The notes under the pieces: generated by a model
What the model saw: the letters and a program-made list of their open reading frames with translations, nothing else
Database searches by the model: none
Told to the model about the DNA's origin: nothing
Assembly (NCBI RefSeq): GCF_918814755.1
Contig: NZ_CAKKNT010000009.1
Span: 1 to 64,000 of the forward strand
DNA: 64,000 bases
From: Periweissella ghanensis
Lineage (GTDB): Bacteria > Bacillota > Bacilli > Lactobacillales > Lactobacillaceae
Reading direction: 5' to 3'
Part shown: positions 29,014 to 37,868 of the stretch, in pieces
Position numbering within the stretch: position 1 is the stretch's first letter
How the letters are laid out: the number at the start of each line of letters is the position of its first letter
Position numbers and translations under genes: made by a program

Positions 29014-30093
29014 ATGCAAATCAAAGTACCTGGTAAACTCTATATCGGTGGTGAATATGCCGTCGTTGAACCTGGCCAATCGGCAATCTTGGTCGCAATT
29101 GACAAGTTTGTTTTTGCTGATATTAACCCCAGTGCAGTTGGTGAGATTCGTTCAACCCAATTGCCTGATGCCGTCATTAATTGGACGCGGGTTAATGATC
29201 AATTAATGATTCAAGTAGATTCTAATTTAGAATTCATTGCGGCGGCGCTGCAAATTACTTTTAATTATTTCAAAAAACACGCCTGGCCATTTGAAGACTT
29301 TAGCTTAGTTATTGATAGCCAACTTGACCATACTAATGGGCTCAAACTTGGCCTTGGTAGTTCAGCTGCGGTTACGGTTGCCGTTGTAAAAGCAATCTTA
29401 GCTTTTCATCACCGGAGTCTCCAAGCACTCGAAATTTACAAACTAGCAGCTTTAGCCCATTTCCAAGTCCAAGGTAACGGTTCATTAGGTGATATTGCCA
29501 CTAGTGTCTACACTGGTTGGATTTCATATAATTCACCAGACCGTACATGGTTTAGCACCCAAACTGATGATTTACTTGATGCGTCATTAGTAGATGCCGA
29601 ATGGCCTGAGCTAAATATCCAATCAATTCCCACGCCAACGAATTTAGAATTATTAGTTGGTTGGACTGGGTCACCTGCTAAAACTAAAAATCTCCTCAAA
29701 AAAGCTGCTTCATACACTGATGACTCCACTTATCGTGATTTCTTAGCGGGGTCTAACGCCGCGGTTTCGATGCTTTTAAATGGTTTATTAACCAATGAAT
29801 TTGGTGATATTCAGCGTGGAATTGCCCTTAATCGTGAATTTTTACTCACATTAAGTACGCAAACTGATATTGAAATCGAAACGCCGTTACTCCGTACATT
29901 AGTTGAAATCGCCACAAATATGGGGGGCGCAGCTAAAACTTCCGGAGCCGGCTTTGGTGATAATGGTTTTACCTTAATCACCCCTGAAGCCAATCGTGAA
30001 CAAATTATTGATAGTTGGCAAGCGGCTGGGATTACGCCATTGAGTTTACAACCGTATATTAGCCCAGCTAGTTTACTTGAAAGTGAGGAATAA
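29014..30093 (+). CDS. Phosphomevalonate kinase
   Basis: GHMP kinase of 359 aa making diphosphomevalonate. N-terminal KVPGKLYIGGEYAVVEPG, the phosphate loop LKLGLGSSAAVTVA, and the C-terminal GGAAKTSGAGFGDNG motif. Third gene of the operon, two bases before fni. Confidence 0.95.
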   Translation: MQIKVPGKLYIGGEYAVVEPGQSAILVAIDKFVFADINPSAVGEIRSTQLPDAVINWTRVNDQLMIQVDSNLEFIAAALQITFNYFKKHAWPFEDFSLVIDSQLDHTNGLKLGLGSSAAVTVAVVKAILAFHHRSLQALEIYKLAALAHFQVQGNGSLGDIATSVYTGWISYNSPDRTWFSTQTDDLLDASLVDAEWPELNIQSIPTPTNLELLVGWTGSPAKTKNLLKKAASYTDDSTYRDFLAGSNAAVSMLLNGLLTNEFGDIQRGIALNREFLLTLSTQTDIEIETPLLRTLVEIATNMGGAAKTSGAGFGDNGFTLITPEANREQIIDSWQAAGITPLSLQPYISPASLLESEE

Positions 30094-30095
30094 TT

Positions 30096-31133
30096 ATGGA
30101 ATCTGCCCATGCTCATCGTAAAGACGAACACTTAGCAATTACTGAAGCCAATATTCGTAAAGCCGGTCCGCAAGCTAACTTTACTGATTTACGGATTATC
30201 CATCACGGCCTCCCTGAACTAGCAGTTGCTGATACCGACATTAGTGTCCAATTACCTGATTTTAATTTACCGGTCCCCTTCTATATCGAAGCGATGACTG
30301 GTGGTTCATTACGAACTGGCCAAATCAATGCTCAATTAGCAAATGTCGCTAAAGAAACTAACTTAGCGATGGCCGTTGGAAGCCAATCAATTACCCTTAA
30401 AGATCCTACTTCTTACGCTTCATTTGAAGTCGTGCGACAAGTAAATCCAGATGGGTTTATTTTGGCAAATTTAGGTGCTGGTAGAAATGCTGCTGATGCC
30501 AAGTTTGCTGTTGACTTAATCCAGGCCAATGCCCTTGAAATTCACATTAATGTCGCCCAAGAAATTGTGATGCCTGAAGGTGATCGTGAATTTTATTGGT
30601 TAGATAACCTTGCCGAAATTGTGGCCGCTGTTGATGTCCCCGTGATTGTTAAGGAAGTTGGTTTTGGGATTAGTCAAACTACCCTAACCAAACTAGCAGC
30701 CATTGGGGTTAAATATGTCAATGTTGGTGGCCGTGGTGGGACTAACTTTGCGGCCATTGAGAACCAACGTAACCATGCGACTGATTATGACTTTATGCTT
30801 GATTGGGGGCAAACAACCCTTGAATCATTAATTGAGGGTCAATTAAGTTCGACTGATATCACCCTATTTGCAACGGGAGGTATTAATAATCCGCTTGATA
30901 TTTTAAAAGCACAAATTATGGGGGCTAAAATGACTGGGGTCGCCGGCCATTTCTTGCATACATTGCTCACCGAAAAAGAAGTTGGTTTAACGAACGAAAT
31001 TTTAACTTGGCAAACCCAATTACATGAACTTTACGCTCTCGTTGGGGCTAAAGATCAAACCGCGTTAACGAAGACTGAATATGTTTTAAGTCCTGAGTTA
31101 GCCAATTATCGTCACCAACGGCTTGGTAAATAA
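30096..31133 (+). CDS. fni: Isopentenyl-diphosphate delta-isomerase, type 2
   Basis: FMN- and NADPH-dependent isomerase of 345 aa converting IPP to DMAPP. It shows HRKDEHLAITE, the IEAMTGGS flavin-site segment, HINVAQE, VKEVGFGIS, the VGGRGGTNFAAIE loop and ATGGINNPLDILK. Last pathway gene of the cluster, followed 41 bp later by a flavodoxin gene. Confidence 0.95.
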   Translation: MESAHAHRKDEHLAITEANIRKAGPQANFTDLRIIHHGLPELAVADTDISVQLPDFNLPVPFYIEAMTGGSLRTGQINAQLANVAKETNLAMAVGSQSITLKDPTSYASFEVVRQVNPDGFILANLGAGRNAADAKFAVDLIQANALEIHINVAQEIVMPEGDREFYWLDNLAEIVAAVDVPVIVKEVGFGISQTTLTKLAAIGVKYVNVGGRGGTNFAAIENQRNHATDYDFMLDWGQTTLESLIEGQLSSTDITLFATGGINNPLDILKAQIMGAKMTGVAGHFLHTLLTEKEVGLTNEILTWQTQLHELYALVGAKDQTALTKTEYVLSPELANYRHQRLGK

Positions 31134-31174
31134 ATTATCAATGCTGTGATTATCTAAATTATTATGAGGTGCTT

Positions 31175-31627
31175 ATGCTTAATGCCCTAGTTGTCTACGC
31201 GACCATTACTGGTAATAATGAAGCGGTCGCTGATTTAATTATTGCCAATCTTCAGCAAAATAATATTAACGTTACTAAAAAAGAAATTTCACTCTGTGAT
31301 GTGCAAACCTTACTTAATTTTGATATTGTTGTCTTAGTCCCATATACATACGACAATGGTGCTTTACCAGAAGAAGGATTAGATTTTTACGATGATTTAG
31401 CTTTAATTAAGCTCCCAGACGTTATCTATGGTGTGACAGGTTCGGGTGATTTATTCTATGAAGATGATTACTGTCTCGCTGTTGATGCCTTTGCGGCGGC
31501 CTTAGCTGCCACTGGTGCCACGCAAGGTGTTAGCAATCTCAAACTTAACTTATATCCAGATGATATGGCTAAAGAACAAATCCAAGCCTTTGTTAAGCAA
31601 TTGCTTGTCACTACGACCAACCAATAA
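31175..31627 (+). CDS. Flavodoxin
   Basis: Short-chain flavodoxin of 150 aa, an FMN electron carrier. The phosphate loop ATITGNNEAVA follows the first strand, then VLVPYTYDNGALPEEGLDFYDDL and YGVTGSGDLFYED cover the isoalloxazine loops. GAGGTG precedes the ATG at 31175; an in-frame GTG at 31169 falls within that site. It is on the same strand as the mevalonate genes with no terminator between, so it is likely co-transcribed. Confidence 0.88.
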   Translation: MLNALVVYATITGNNEAVADLIIANLQQNNINVTKKEISLCDVQTLLNFDIVVLVPYTYDNGALPEEGLDFYDDLALIKLPDVIYGVTGSGDLFYEDDYCLAVDAFAAALAATGATQGVSNLKLNLYPDDMAKEQIQAFVKQLLVTTTNQ

Positions 31628-31633
31628 CATAAT

Positions 31634-31667
31634 AAAAACCGAGATGCGAATCCGCATCTCGGTTTTT
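31634..31667. terminator. Bidirectional terminator
   Basis: A 15-bp perfect stem, AAAAACCGAGATGCG / CGCATCTCGGTTTTT, with a 4-base loop, ends the mevalonate-flavodoxin transcript. It may also serve the minus-strand orphan gene that converges on it. Confidence 0.92.
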
Positions 31668-31723
31668 ATTTACGTGCCAATTTTAATAATAATTGCAAAA
31701 ATAATTTTTATTGAAAGTACTAA

Positions 31724-32299
31724 TTATGCATGTTCACGGCGTAAGCGGCCAAACCATGCTTGAAAACGTGTCTCGCCATTAGCTGGTCGTACCTTGACGC
31801 GCCCTTTTTTACGAGCTTGACGCGCATATCCAACCGCATCAGAGTACTTTTGTAACTTTCCTAATTCAAATTCATCGCCATTATTAACCGCGATTACTGA
31901 ATAGAAATATAAATCTTCTGGACGAATAAATACTTCGCCATCTTCAGTAATGGTACTTGCCATTAATGTAATCTTTTTTAGCGTATATTCATCTGAGTTG
32001 GTTGACCTAATGTGACCATTATCATCTTTATATCTTCGTTTATATGTCCCTACAAAGCCCCGCAACTGAATCTTTGAACCGCGCTGCAGTTTCATCCCTA
32101 CTAAGTAGTGATAGAATTCAGGATTGGTTTTTAACCACAAATGCGTCGAAATAAAATGCCCATTATTATCATGGACATCTTCAACTAAAATCCGTTTTTG
32201 CTTATCAATCACTCGATAAACACCCGTAACTTCAATTTCTTCACCAAATAACTCTGACAGATAAAGTCTAACTTTGTATTTTTCCCGCGTAACGACCAA
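31724..32299 (-). CDS. Uncharacterised basic 191-aa protein
   Basis: I do not recognise the family. The protein looks mostly beta in its first 130 residues (YKVRLYLSELFGEEIEV, HLWLKTNPEFYHYLVGM, KIQLRGFVGTYKRRYKDD), suggestive of an OB- or S1-like fold, with a basic C-terminus (ARQARKKGRVKVR, WFGRLRREHA). No signal or membrane segment is seen. The start is TTG at 32299, supported by AAGGAG 9 bases upstream. It is isolated in an AT-rich stretch between the flavodoxin and rluD-like genes. Confidence 0.65.
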   Translation of the reverse strand: MVVTREKYKVRLYLSELFGEEIEVTGVYRVIDKQKRILVEDVHDNNGHFISTHLWLKTNPEFYHYLVGMKLQRGSKIQLRGFVGTYKRRYKDDNGHIRSTNSDEYTLKKITLMASTITEDGEVFIRPEDLYFYSVIAVNNGDEFELGKLQKYSDAVGYARQARKKGRVKVRPANGETRFQAWFGRLRREHA

Positions 32300-32427
32300 A
32301 ATACTATTCTCCTTTTTATGACTATTACCCTATTTTAATGGTGATTTATAAAATTTAAAAGAATTATTTTCAAAAAACAAAAATAATTTAATATTCATTT
32401 TATTTACCCAGTTTGATATTGGTAAAT

Positions 32428-33315
32428 TTATTTTTCAGCGAGTAAAACTTGCATATCTGTTGGCAATGGCGCTTTAAATTCCAAGGGTTGATTAGTAAAG
32501 GGATCTTCAAAACTTAAATAAAAGGCGTGTAATGCTTGTCGAGTAATCCCCCGATCAAGTGGACCACCATAAATATCATCCCCTAATAACGGAAAGCCCA
32601 AATGGCTAAAGTGCACGCGAATTTGGTGCGTCCGCCCGGTATGCAATTGAATCCGTGCTAAAGTGGCCTCAGGGGTCCGTCCTTCTACCCAATATTCAGT
32701 TTGGGATGCCCGCCCATCTTCACGAACCTCGCGACGAATAAAATCATCATCCATCCGGCCAATGGGGGCATCAATCATTGCGTGGTCTTCAGGTAATACC
32801 CCTGTAACCACCGCATAATATTGTTTATTCATCGTATGGGCTTGTAATTGTTTATCCATCATCGCATGTGCAAAACGGTGCTTAGCAATTAATACCAAGC
32901 CAGAAGTAAAGCGGTCAAGTCGGGTTACCACGTGAGGAACTAAATCCGTTGCGCCTTGTTGTTTCAAATAACCCTTAACCCGATTAACCAACGTATCTTC
33001 ACGATCAGCGCGACCAGGAACGGTCGTCATTCCGGCTGGTTTATTGACAATTAAAAAATTACTGTCTTCATAAATCACATCAAGTGCACCATAACTAGTC
33101 GCAACGATATCGTTATCCACTTCTGGTGGCATAATAATCGTTACTTCATCACCATTTTTTAAAAAATCAACAGTGCGACCGTGCACCCCATTAATGAGAA
33201 TATCCCCACCATTATGCTTAATCTGTGAAAACATTCGGTGACTAACCCCATGCGTACCTAAAAACGATTTTACTTTTTGTTCAATATCGTTATCTTTTTT
33301 CCATGTAAATTCCAT
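32428..33315 (-). CDS. RluA-family pseudouridine synthase
   Basis: A 295-aa rRNA/tRNA pseudouridine synthase of the RluD/YjbO type. An N-terminal S4-like RNA-binding part (HGVSHRMFSQIKHNGGDILING) precedes the catalytic core with VNKPAGMTTVPGR, VTRLDRFTSGLVLIAKH containing the catalytic aspartate, and TGRTHQIRVHF. It lies 19 bp after nadK, the conserved relQ-nadK-rluD-like order. The exact target uridine is unknown. Confidence 0.92.
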   Translation of the reverse strand: MEFTWKKDNDIEQKVKSFLGTHGVSHRMFSQIKHNGGDILINGVHGRTVDFLKNGDEVTIIMPPEVDNDIVATSYGALDVIYEDSNFLIVNKPAGMTTVPGRADREDTLVNRVKGYLKQQGATDLVPHVVTRLDRFTSGLVLIAKHRFAHAMMDKQLQAHTMNKQYYAVVTGVLPEDHAMIDAPIGRMDDDFIRREVREDGRASQTEYWVEGRTPEATLARIQLHTGRTHQIRVHFSHLGFPLLGDDIYGGPLDRGITRQALHAFYLSFEDPFTNQPLEFKAPLPTDMQVLLAEK

Positions 33316-33334
33316 TAAATTTTTCCTATTACTT

Positions 33335-34135
33335 CTATTCCTTTAAATGACCAATGAATGATTCATTCACCCGCCGCCAAAATTGCATATGCCGATATTC
33401 TGCAAATGCGATTCGATGTGGTGCAATCCGATACGAAATTTCTTTGACGGCATGCGAATTAATTAACCCTTGATCATACGTTAAAATTAACCCGTCCGCA
33501 TCTTGCGGCACAATTTTAATTATTTCATCTGGTGCTGTCACAAGTGGTGACCCTAATGTTCGATAAACTTGATTGTTAATTGATGCTAATTCAGCTAATT
33601 GTAACGCGGCTAAGCTAGGGTGTAACACCGCCCCACCAATGGCTTTATTGTAGGCCGTTGAGCCGGTTGGCGTACTAATTGCCATGCCATCACCACGAAA
33701 GCGTTCAAACCATTGATCGCCTAAATATACATCCGCAACGACCGTTCCTGAAACACGTTTGACCATACTTTCATTTAACGCTAATTTAACTTCCGTTGAA
33801 CCATCAACATAAGTGACGGTGGTCTCTAAAATTGGATATTCCACTCGTTCCTGTTTATCGTTAATCAATGAGGCTATCAAGTCATCAATTTCATATTCAC
33901 GCCAGTCAGTATAAAAACCTAAATGACCGGTATGTAATCCGACAAACCGGAGCGTACTTAGTTGGGTTTGGTACTTTTGAAAAGCCCCTAACAATGTTCC
34001 ATCGCCACCAATACTAATTAGAACTTCTGGATGGTCATTATCAATCGGGATATTTTTGGCAATTAGCGCGTTGGTCAGATTTTTTGCAACACGTTGCGAC
34101 CGCGCACTATTATTTGCATATAAACCAACTCGCAT
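33335..34135 (-). CDS. nadK: NAD kinase
   Basis: NAD to NADP kinase of 266 aa. SIGGDGTLLGAF near residue 45, the GLHTGHLGFYTDW segment, LNESMVKR, and DGMAISTPTGSTAYNKAIGG are diagnostic. It sits between relQ and an RluD-like gene with short gaps (12 and 19 bp). Confidence 0.96.
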   Translation of the reverse strand: MRVGLYANNSARSQRVAKNLTNALIAKNIPIDNDHPEVLISIGGDGTLLGAFQKYQTQLSTLRFVGLHTGHLGFYTDWREYEIDDLIASLINDKQERVEYPILETTVTYVDGSTEVKLALNESMVKRVSGTVVADVYLGDQWFERFRGDGMAISTPTGSTAYNKAIGGAVLHPSLAALQLAELASINNQVYRTLGSPLVTAPDEIIKIVPQDADGLILTYDQGLINSHAVKEISYRIAPHRIAFAEYRHMQFWRRVNESFIGHLKE

Positions 34136-34147
34136 AAAATCCCCCTT

Positions 34148-34750
34148 TTATTCCACTTTATTAGCTTGAATTTCTTTACGAATTTGGGCCAACTCTTCAT
34201 CAATTTGGTAGGCTTGGGCTGCTAAAGTCCGAAGATGTTCACTTACTTCTTCGGTAAAACCATCATTATTTTTATATTTTAAAGAGTGTTCAATCGTAGC
34301 CCAAAAATTCATTGCCATCGTGCGCACTTGAATTTCCGCTAAAATCTTCTTTTCACCAGTTACCAATTGGACTGGATACTCAATCACAATATGATACGAG
34401 CGGTACCCTGATGGCTTGGCGTTCGTCACATAATCACGTTCTTCTAAAATTTTCATATCTGTTCGTTGTCGTAAAATATGTACAATTTGATATATATCAT
34501 CCACAAATTGTGTCATAATGCGCAAACCGGCAATATCTTGTAAATCTTGCTCAATGCGTTCTTCATCGACATGCCGTCGGACTAACTTTTCTTTAATACT
34601 TGCAGCTGGTTTAACCCGTCCGGTCACAAACTCAATAGGCGTTTGCTGATCTAATTGATCAAATTGTGGCCGTAACCCCCGTAATTTGACCTTCAATTCA
34701 GCAACAGCTTGTTCATATGGTAATAAAAAACTTTCCCAATCTTGAATCAT
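34148..34750 (-). CDS. relQ: Small alarmone synthetase RelQ
   Basis: Single-domain (p)ppGpp synthetase of 200 aa (YjbM/SAS1 class). Motifs: VTGRVKPAASIKEKL, DIAGLRIMTQFVDDIY, KPSGYRSYHIVIEYP, and EIQVRTMAMNFWATIEH. It lacks the hydrolase and TGS domains of Rel, as expected for SAS. It is first in the relQ-nadK-rluD-like group and divergent from the spxH-like gene. A TGCTATAAT extended -10 lies at 34791-34799. Confidence 0.95.
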   Translation of the reverse strand: MIQDWESFLLPYEQAVAELKVKLRGLRPQFDQLDQQTPIEFVTGRVKPAASIKEKLVRRHVDEERIEQDLQDIAGLRIMTQFVDDIYQIVHILRQRTDMKILEERDYVTNAKPSGYRSYHIVIEYPVQLVTGEKKILAEIQVRTMAMNFWATIEHSLKYKNNDGFTEEVSEHLRTLAAQAYQIDEELAQIRKEIQANKVE

Positions 34751-34790
34751 GGCAAGCCTCCAATTCGTCTACTTAAAATTCCATTCTTAA

Positions 34791-34799
34791 ATTATAGCA
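34791..34799 (-). promoter_or_regulatory. Extended -10 promoter of relQ
   Basis: TGCTATAAT on the minus strand, about 40 bases upstream of the relQ start codon. No good -35 at standard spacing, consistent with an extended -10 promoter. Confidence 0.5.
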
Positions 34800-34931
34800 C
34801 TCTAATCCCCGTTTTTTATCGGTAAACTTACCATTCTGAACAAAAAATTCTAATTAAGAGACTAATCAATAGCGTATTGTAACTTTCAGTGCTAAACTAT
34901 GGTTTGAACTTAAACAAGAAATAACAAACAC

Positions 34932-34984
34932 ACAAGGCCCCCTTTTTTATCGCCTTGTCACCTTGTCAAAGGAGGTTCCCCCTT
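34932..34984 (+). promoter_or_regulatory. Structured leader of spxH with SD hairpin
   Basis: ACAAGGC (34932-34938) can pair with GCCTTGT (34952-34958) or, in part, with a second CCTTGT (34961-34966) that directly follows. The Shine-Dalgarno AAAGGAGG (34968-34975) is closely followed by CCCCCTTTT, which can fold back on it. An earlier CCCCCTTTTTT (about 34939-34948) could also pair with the same site. These alternative pairings are seen directly; a regulatory role is inference. Confidence 0.4.
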
Positions 34985-35575
34985 TTGTTAGAAGTCTTTC
35001 ATTTTATTACCCCCCTGCAATTTGAAAGTTTTCAAGCACAAAAAGCACTTACTCAAGTACTAAAATCGCTCAATACTAAATCTTCTTATCACATTTTGCC
35101 ACTAATTAATTTAGCAACAATGGATGAAACGTATCGCCAAGGTATTGAGTCTAATACACACACACCTTCACAGGTTGATTATGCAATTAGTCTTGATTAT
35201 GTCGCTGTGCTTTCTCAAGGGCGTAGTTTAGCCCGTAAATTTTTATATGCCATGCAGGACCAAATTTTAGTACGGCAAAATGCCTATTCTCGTACGATGG
35301 TAACCAAAATCCTTACCGACATTGGTGCTGATATGCCACTCTTCGCAGAAGAACGGCTCATCGCGAATCCTGCGATGCTATTAACTAAAAATCAACAATT
35401 TGCCAACCAGTATAAGATTACTAAGAATCCGACTGCAATTATTTTTGATAGTAATAATAATGAAAGTGGCCTTATCATTGAAAATTTTAGTACCACTAAT
35501 TTAGATGAGGTGTTAAATCAATATCTTAATAAGCAACACACGTCATTACCACCATATTTAGTTTTACATCGTTAA
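34985..35575 (+). CDS. spxH: DsbA-fold adaptor SpxH (YjbH)-like
   Basis: A 196-aa thioredoxin/DsbA-fold protein in the position of B. subtilis yjbH, divergent from relQ-nadK. YjbH/SpxH binds Spx and promotes its ClpXP degradation. The N-terminal strand reads LLEVFHFITPLQFESF; in Bacillus homologues this region holds cysteines after FxxP, here replaced by Q and S, so no thiol redox function is expected. A TTG start at 34985 is chosen over an upstream TTG at 34955 because GGAGG lies 9 bases before it and inside the longer frame. The assignment rests on context plus weak similarity. Confidence 0.7.
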   Translation: MLEVFHFITPLQFESFQAQKALTQVLKSLNTKSSYHILPLINLATMDETYRQGIESNTHTPSQVDYAISLDYVAVLSQGRSLARKFLYAMQDQILVRQNAYSRTMVTKILTDIGADMPLFAEERLIANPAMLLTKNQQFANQYKITKNPTAIIFDSNNNESGLIIENFSTTNLDEVLNQYLNKQHTSLPPYLVLHR

Positions 35576-35583
35576 TCATGAAT

Positions 35584-35613
35584 AAAAAAAGACGCCAAAC
35601 GGCGTCTTTTTTT
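35584..35613. terminator. Bidirectional terminator
   Basis: AAAAAAAGACGCC-AAAC-GGCGTCTTTTTTT. It serves the converging spxH-like gene and the TIGR01906 gene. Confidence 0.92.
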
Positions 35614-36262
35614 ATTTATGATGCTTCTTTTTACGTTTTTTAAAATACGTGGTTGCCCAAAAATATAAACTCGCTAACGCCACAATCACTAAACCAAAGA
35701 ACAAAGTAAAACTTTGATTAAAGTAACTCTCTGGTAAAGCATTAATAATTGGATCTTGCACCGGATAAAAAATCCAATCATTATTGCGGAATAATATTTT
35801 ATGAAAGGCAATAAAAAATTGATTAAACTGCATTATCATCAATGCTAATAAGATAAAGATGCCGGCAAAAACGGCTTGTAATGGCCATAATAACCGCCAT
35901 TGTTCTTGCTGCCGGTGTAATTTTTTAATAAATAATCCACTTGGCCAAATTGTTACCAATAATACTAGATAATTAATTAAAAATAAGTGCTTTACTTCCC
36001 GAAAATGTTCTAATCCATCCTTTGAGTCAGTAAAATTACTCATTTTTAATTCCGTAATCCACGGTAAATTTAAATACGCCATTAATTGGTGAAAATTATG
36101 CATCATCATCTGCGGTGATAGATTAACTAAAGGTAAAAAATTACCGTAAAGCACATTAAGATAATACAACCACGTACTATTAATGGTAATTGTAATCGCC
36201 AATGAGATAATACAAAGCAATAAACTAATAAAAGCTACCCAAAATTTAAACTTGCCAATCAT
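35612..36262 (-). CDS. TIGR01906-type integral membrane protein
   Basis: A 216-aa protein with four to five hydrophobic helices: one at the N-terminus (WVAFISLLLCIISLAITITI), one near residue 105 (YLVLLVTIWPSGLFI), one near 130 (LQAVFAGIFILLALMIM) and one near 190. An extracytoplasmic loop carries FHQLMAYLNLPW and DGLEHFREVKHLF, the usual landmark of the TIGR01906 family. It overlaps the HAD gene by 17 bp. Function unknown. Confidence 0.85.
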   Translation of the reverse strand: MIGKFKFWVAFISLLLCIISLAITITINSTWLYYLNVLYGNFLPLVNLSPQMMMHNFHQLMAYLNLPWITELKMSNFTDSKDGLEHFREVKHLFLINYLVLLVTIWPSGLFIKKLHRQQEQWRLLWPLQAVFAGIFILLALMIMQFNQFFIAFHKILFRNNDWIFYPVQDPIINALPESYFNQSFTLFFGLVIVALASLYFWATTYFKKRKKKHHK

Positions 36263-37025
36263 TTAAGTTTTTCACCTCGTAGGTTGGCGCTTGGCCTTGC
36301 TGGGCAACTTGCATCTTAGTACTAATTCCGGTATACGTCATTAAAGTGTCCACATGCGCATTTATCCCCGCCATAATATCAGTAAAATAGTTATCACCGA
36401 CAATCAAAGTATCCGTTACCCCAGTTCCCAACCGTTGCCGTGCTAAATCAACAATTTGTGGACTTGGTTTACCAATTTCAATTGGCTGGACTTGCGTAGC
36501 CGTTGTCACTAATGCATTTAACGAGCCCGCACCGGGAATCAGGCCGCGTTCGGTGGGGATATTAGTATCTAAATTAGTCGCAATATATGTGGCCCCCTTC
36601 TGAATCGCTAGCGTTGCTTTGGCAAACATCTCATAATTAGCATGCGTATCCATACCAACTACGACCACTTCTGGCTGCTCATCAGTTAGCGTAAATCCTA
36701 CGCTAGTTAAGGCCGTTTTTAAGCCAATTTCACCAATGACATATATTCGCGTCCCCACTGGCATGGCCAACGTATCCCGTAAATAATCAGCGGTCGCCAT
36801 GGCTGATGTATATACTTGCTTAGCTGTGGTTGGTATCGCATGGACGGTCGTTAAAAATTCAGCGACCATTTCTGGTGTCCGCGTCGAATTATTCGTTAAA
36901 AATAAATATTGACGGTCATGTGCGTTAAGCCGCTTAATAAATTCTTGCGCCCCGGCAATTTTGTTAGTTCCTTGATAAATTGTCCCATCAAGATCAATTA
37001 AATAACCTGCGTATTTTTTTAGCAT
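36246..37025 (-). CDS. HAD-family phosphatase, NagD-like (TIGR01457)
   Basis: A 259-aa HAD hydrolase of subclass IIA. Motif I is YLIDLDGTIYQGT, motif II FLTNNSTRTPE, the lysine motif GKPSPQI, and motif III GDNYFTDIMAGINA. In Firmicutes TIGR01457 members sit next to yutD and TIGR01906, exactly as here. Substrate unknown; NagD-like enzymes hydrolyse small phosphomonoesters. Confidence 0.9.
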   Translation of the reverse strand: MLKKYAGYLIDLDGTIYQGTNKIAGAQEFIKRLNAHDRQYLFLTNNSTRTPEMVAEFLTTVHAIPTTAKQVYTSAMATADYLRDTLAMPVGTRIYVIGEIGLKTALTSVGFTLTDEQPEVVVVGMDTHANYEMFAKATLAIQKGATYIATNLDTNIPTERGLIPGAGSLNALVTTATQVQPIEIGKPSPQIVDLARQRLGTGVTDTLIVGDNYFTDIMAGINAHVDTLMTYTGISTKMQVAQQGQAPTYEVKNLNDWQV

Positions 37026-37040
37026 CGCTTGCCATTCCTA

Positions 37041-37859
37041 CTATTTTTCATTTTTCTGTTGGATTGTAAAGTGGCGTTTCCGTTGATTAGGCTTTTTGGT
37101 ACTTGCACTCATGCTACCATCAGGCTTTTTAACCCCTTTACCGTCGTTAATCGGTTTTTTAACTTCCTTAACTTCGGCCCGTTGATTATTGGGATTAGGC
37201 CGCCGTCGCCGTTTGTTCGTTGGTGTCTCACCGGTATTACGATCGCGATTATTATTTTGCCCGGTTGCATTTTTAAGATTAGCATTTTTGGAATTACTAT
37301 TTTGGGGATTAGTATTTTTCGGATTGTTTTTACTAGTAGCATTTCCACGCGGGCCATTGTTCTTGCGTGAATTGGTTTTTGAAGCGTTACTTTCTTTATT
37401 GACGGACGTTTCTTCACCATGACTACTGCGATTATTCCGCTTACGACGACGGTTATTAGTACCTGAACCGGCTAATTCAAAGTCGGTTTTACTGGCAACT
37501 GGATTTTGATTTTGAATCACAAAATACGGTGCCCCAAAATTCATGTATTCCAATAAATAATCTTCAAAAGCATCAATTGAATTAATCTTCGTCATGTTAT
37601 TGTTTTCAGATGCATAAAAACCCTTCAACCGTAACTGATCAGCGGCAATATCACCAACAATATAATCATACTTTGTTAAAATATCGCTAAAGCGGGCCTT
37701 AAATTTTAGCTCATCAAAAGCATCCCGATAATTCCGTAATATCGTCATCGGTAAGCCGTTAACAATAAATTCGTTGGTACCCGTATTTTTAAATTCCGTT
37801 GTCGCAGCACGCTCTGAAACTTGTGCTTCTGCTTTAATTTTTAATGATTCTCGATCCAC
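37041..37859 (-). CDS. YutD-family protein with long disordered tail
   Basis: A 272-aa protein. The first about 120 residues are a YutD domain (FIVNGLPMTILRNYRDAFD, DILTKYDYIVGDIAADQLR, DYLLEYMNFGAPYFVI). The remaining 150 residues are of low complexity, rich in Asn, Lys and Arg, with imperfect N-P-K/N-S-K units and NRRRKRN-type basic clusters. YutD proteins are usually much shorter and end soon after the domain or carry similar basic tails in lactobacilli. A nucleic-acid or phosphate-surface contact is inferred from charge only. It is 10 bp after the yunD-like gene. Confidence 0.8.
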   Translation of the reverse strand: MDRESLKIKAEAQVSERAATTEFKNTGTNEFIVNGLPMTILRNYRDAFDELKFKARFSDILTKYDYIVGDIAADQLRLKGFYASENNNMTKINSIDAFEDYLLEYMNFGAPYFVIQNQNPVASKTDFELAGSGTNNRRRKRNNRSSHGEETSVNKESNASKTNSRKNNGPRGNATSKNNPKNTNPQNSNSKNANLKNATGQNNNRDRNTGETPTNKRRRRPNPNNQRAEVKEVKKPINDGKGVKKPDGSMSASTKKPNQRKRHFTIQQKNEK

Positions 37860-37868
37860 TATTGTTCC

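Noticed and set aside
32300-32427. Possible small RNA in the AT-rich gap between the orphan gene and the RluD-like gene
   Set aside because: No stable stem or terminator was seen; the stretch is simply AT-rich.
37109-37422. Antisense frames within the yutD tail
   Set aside because: They result from the skewed codon use of the low-complexity tail; no independent support.
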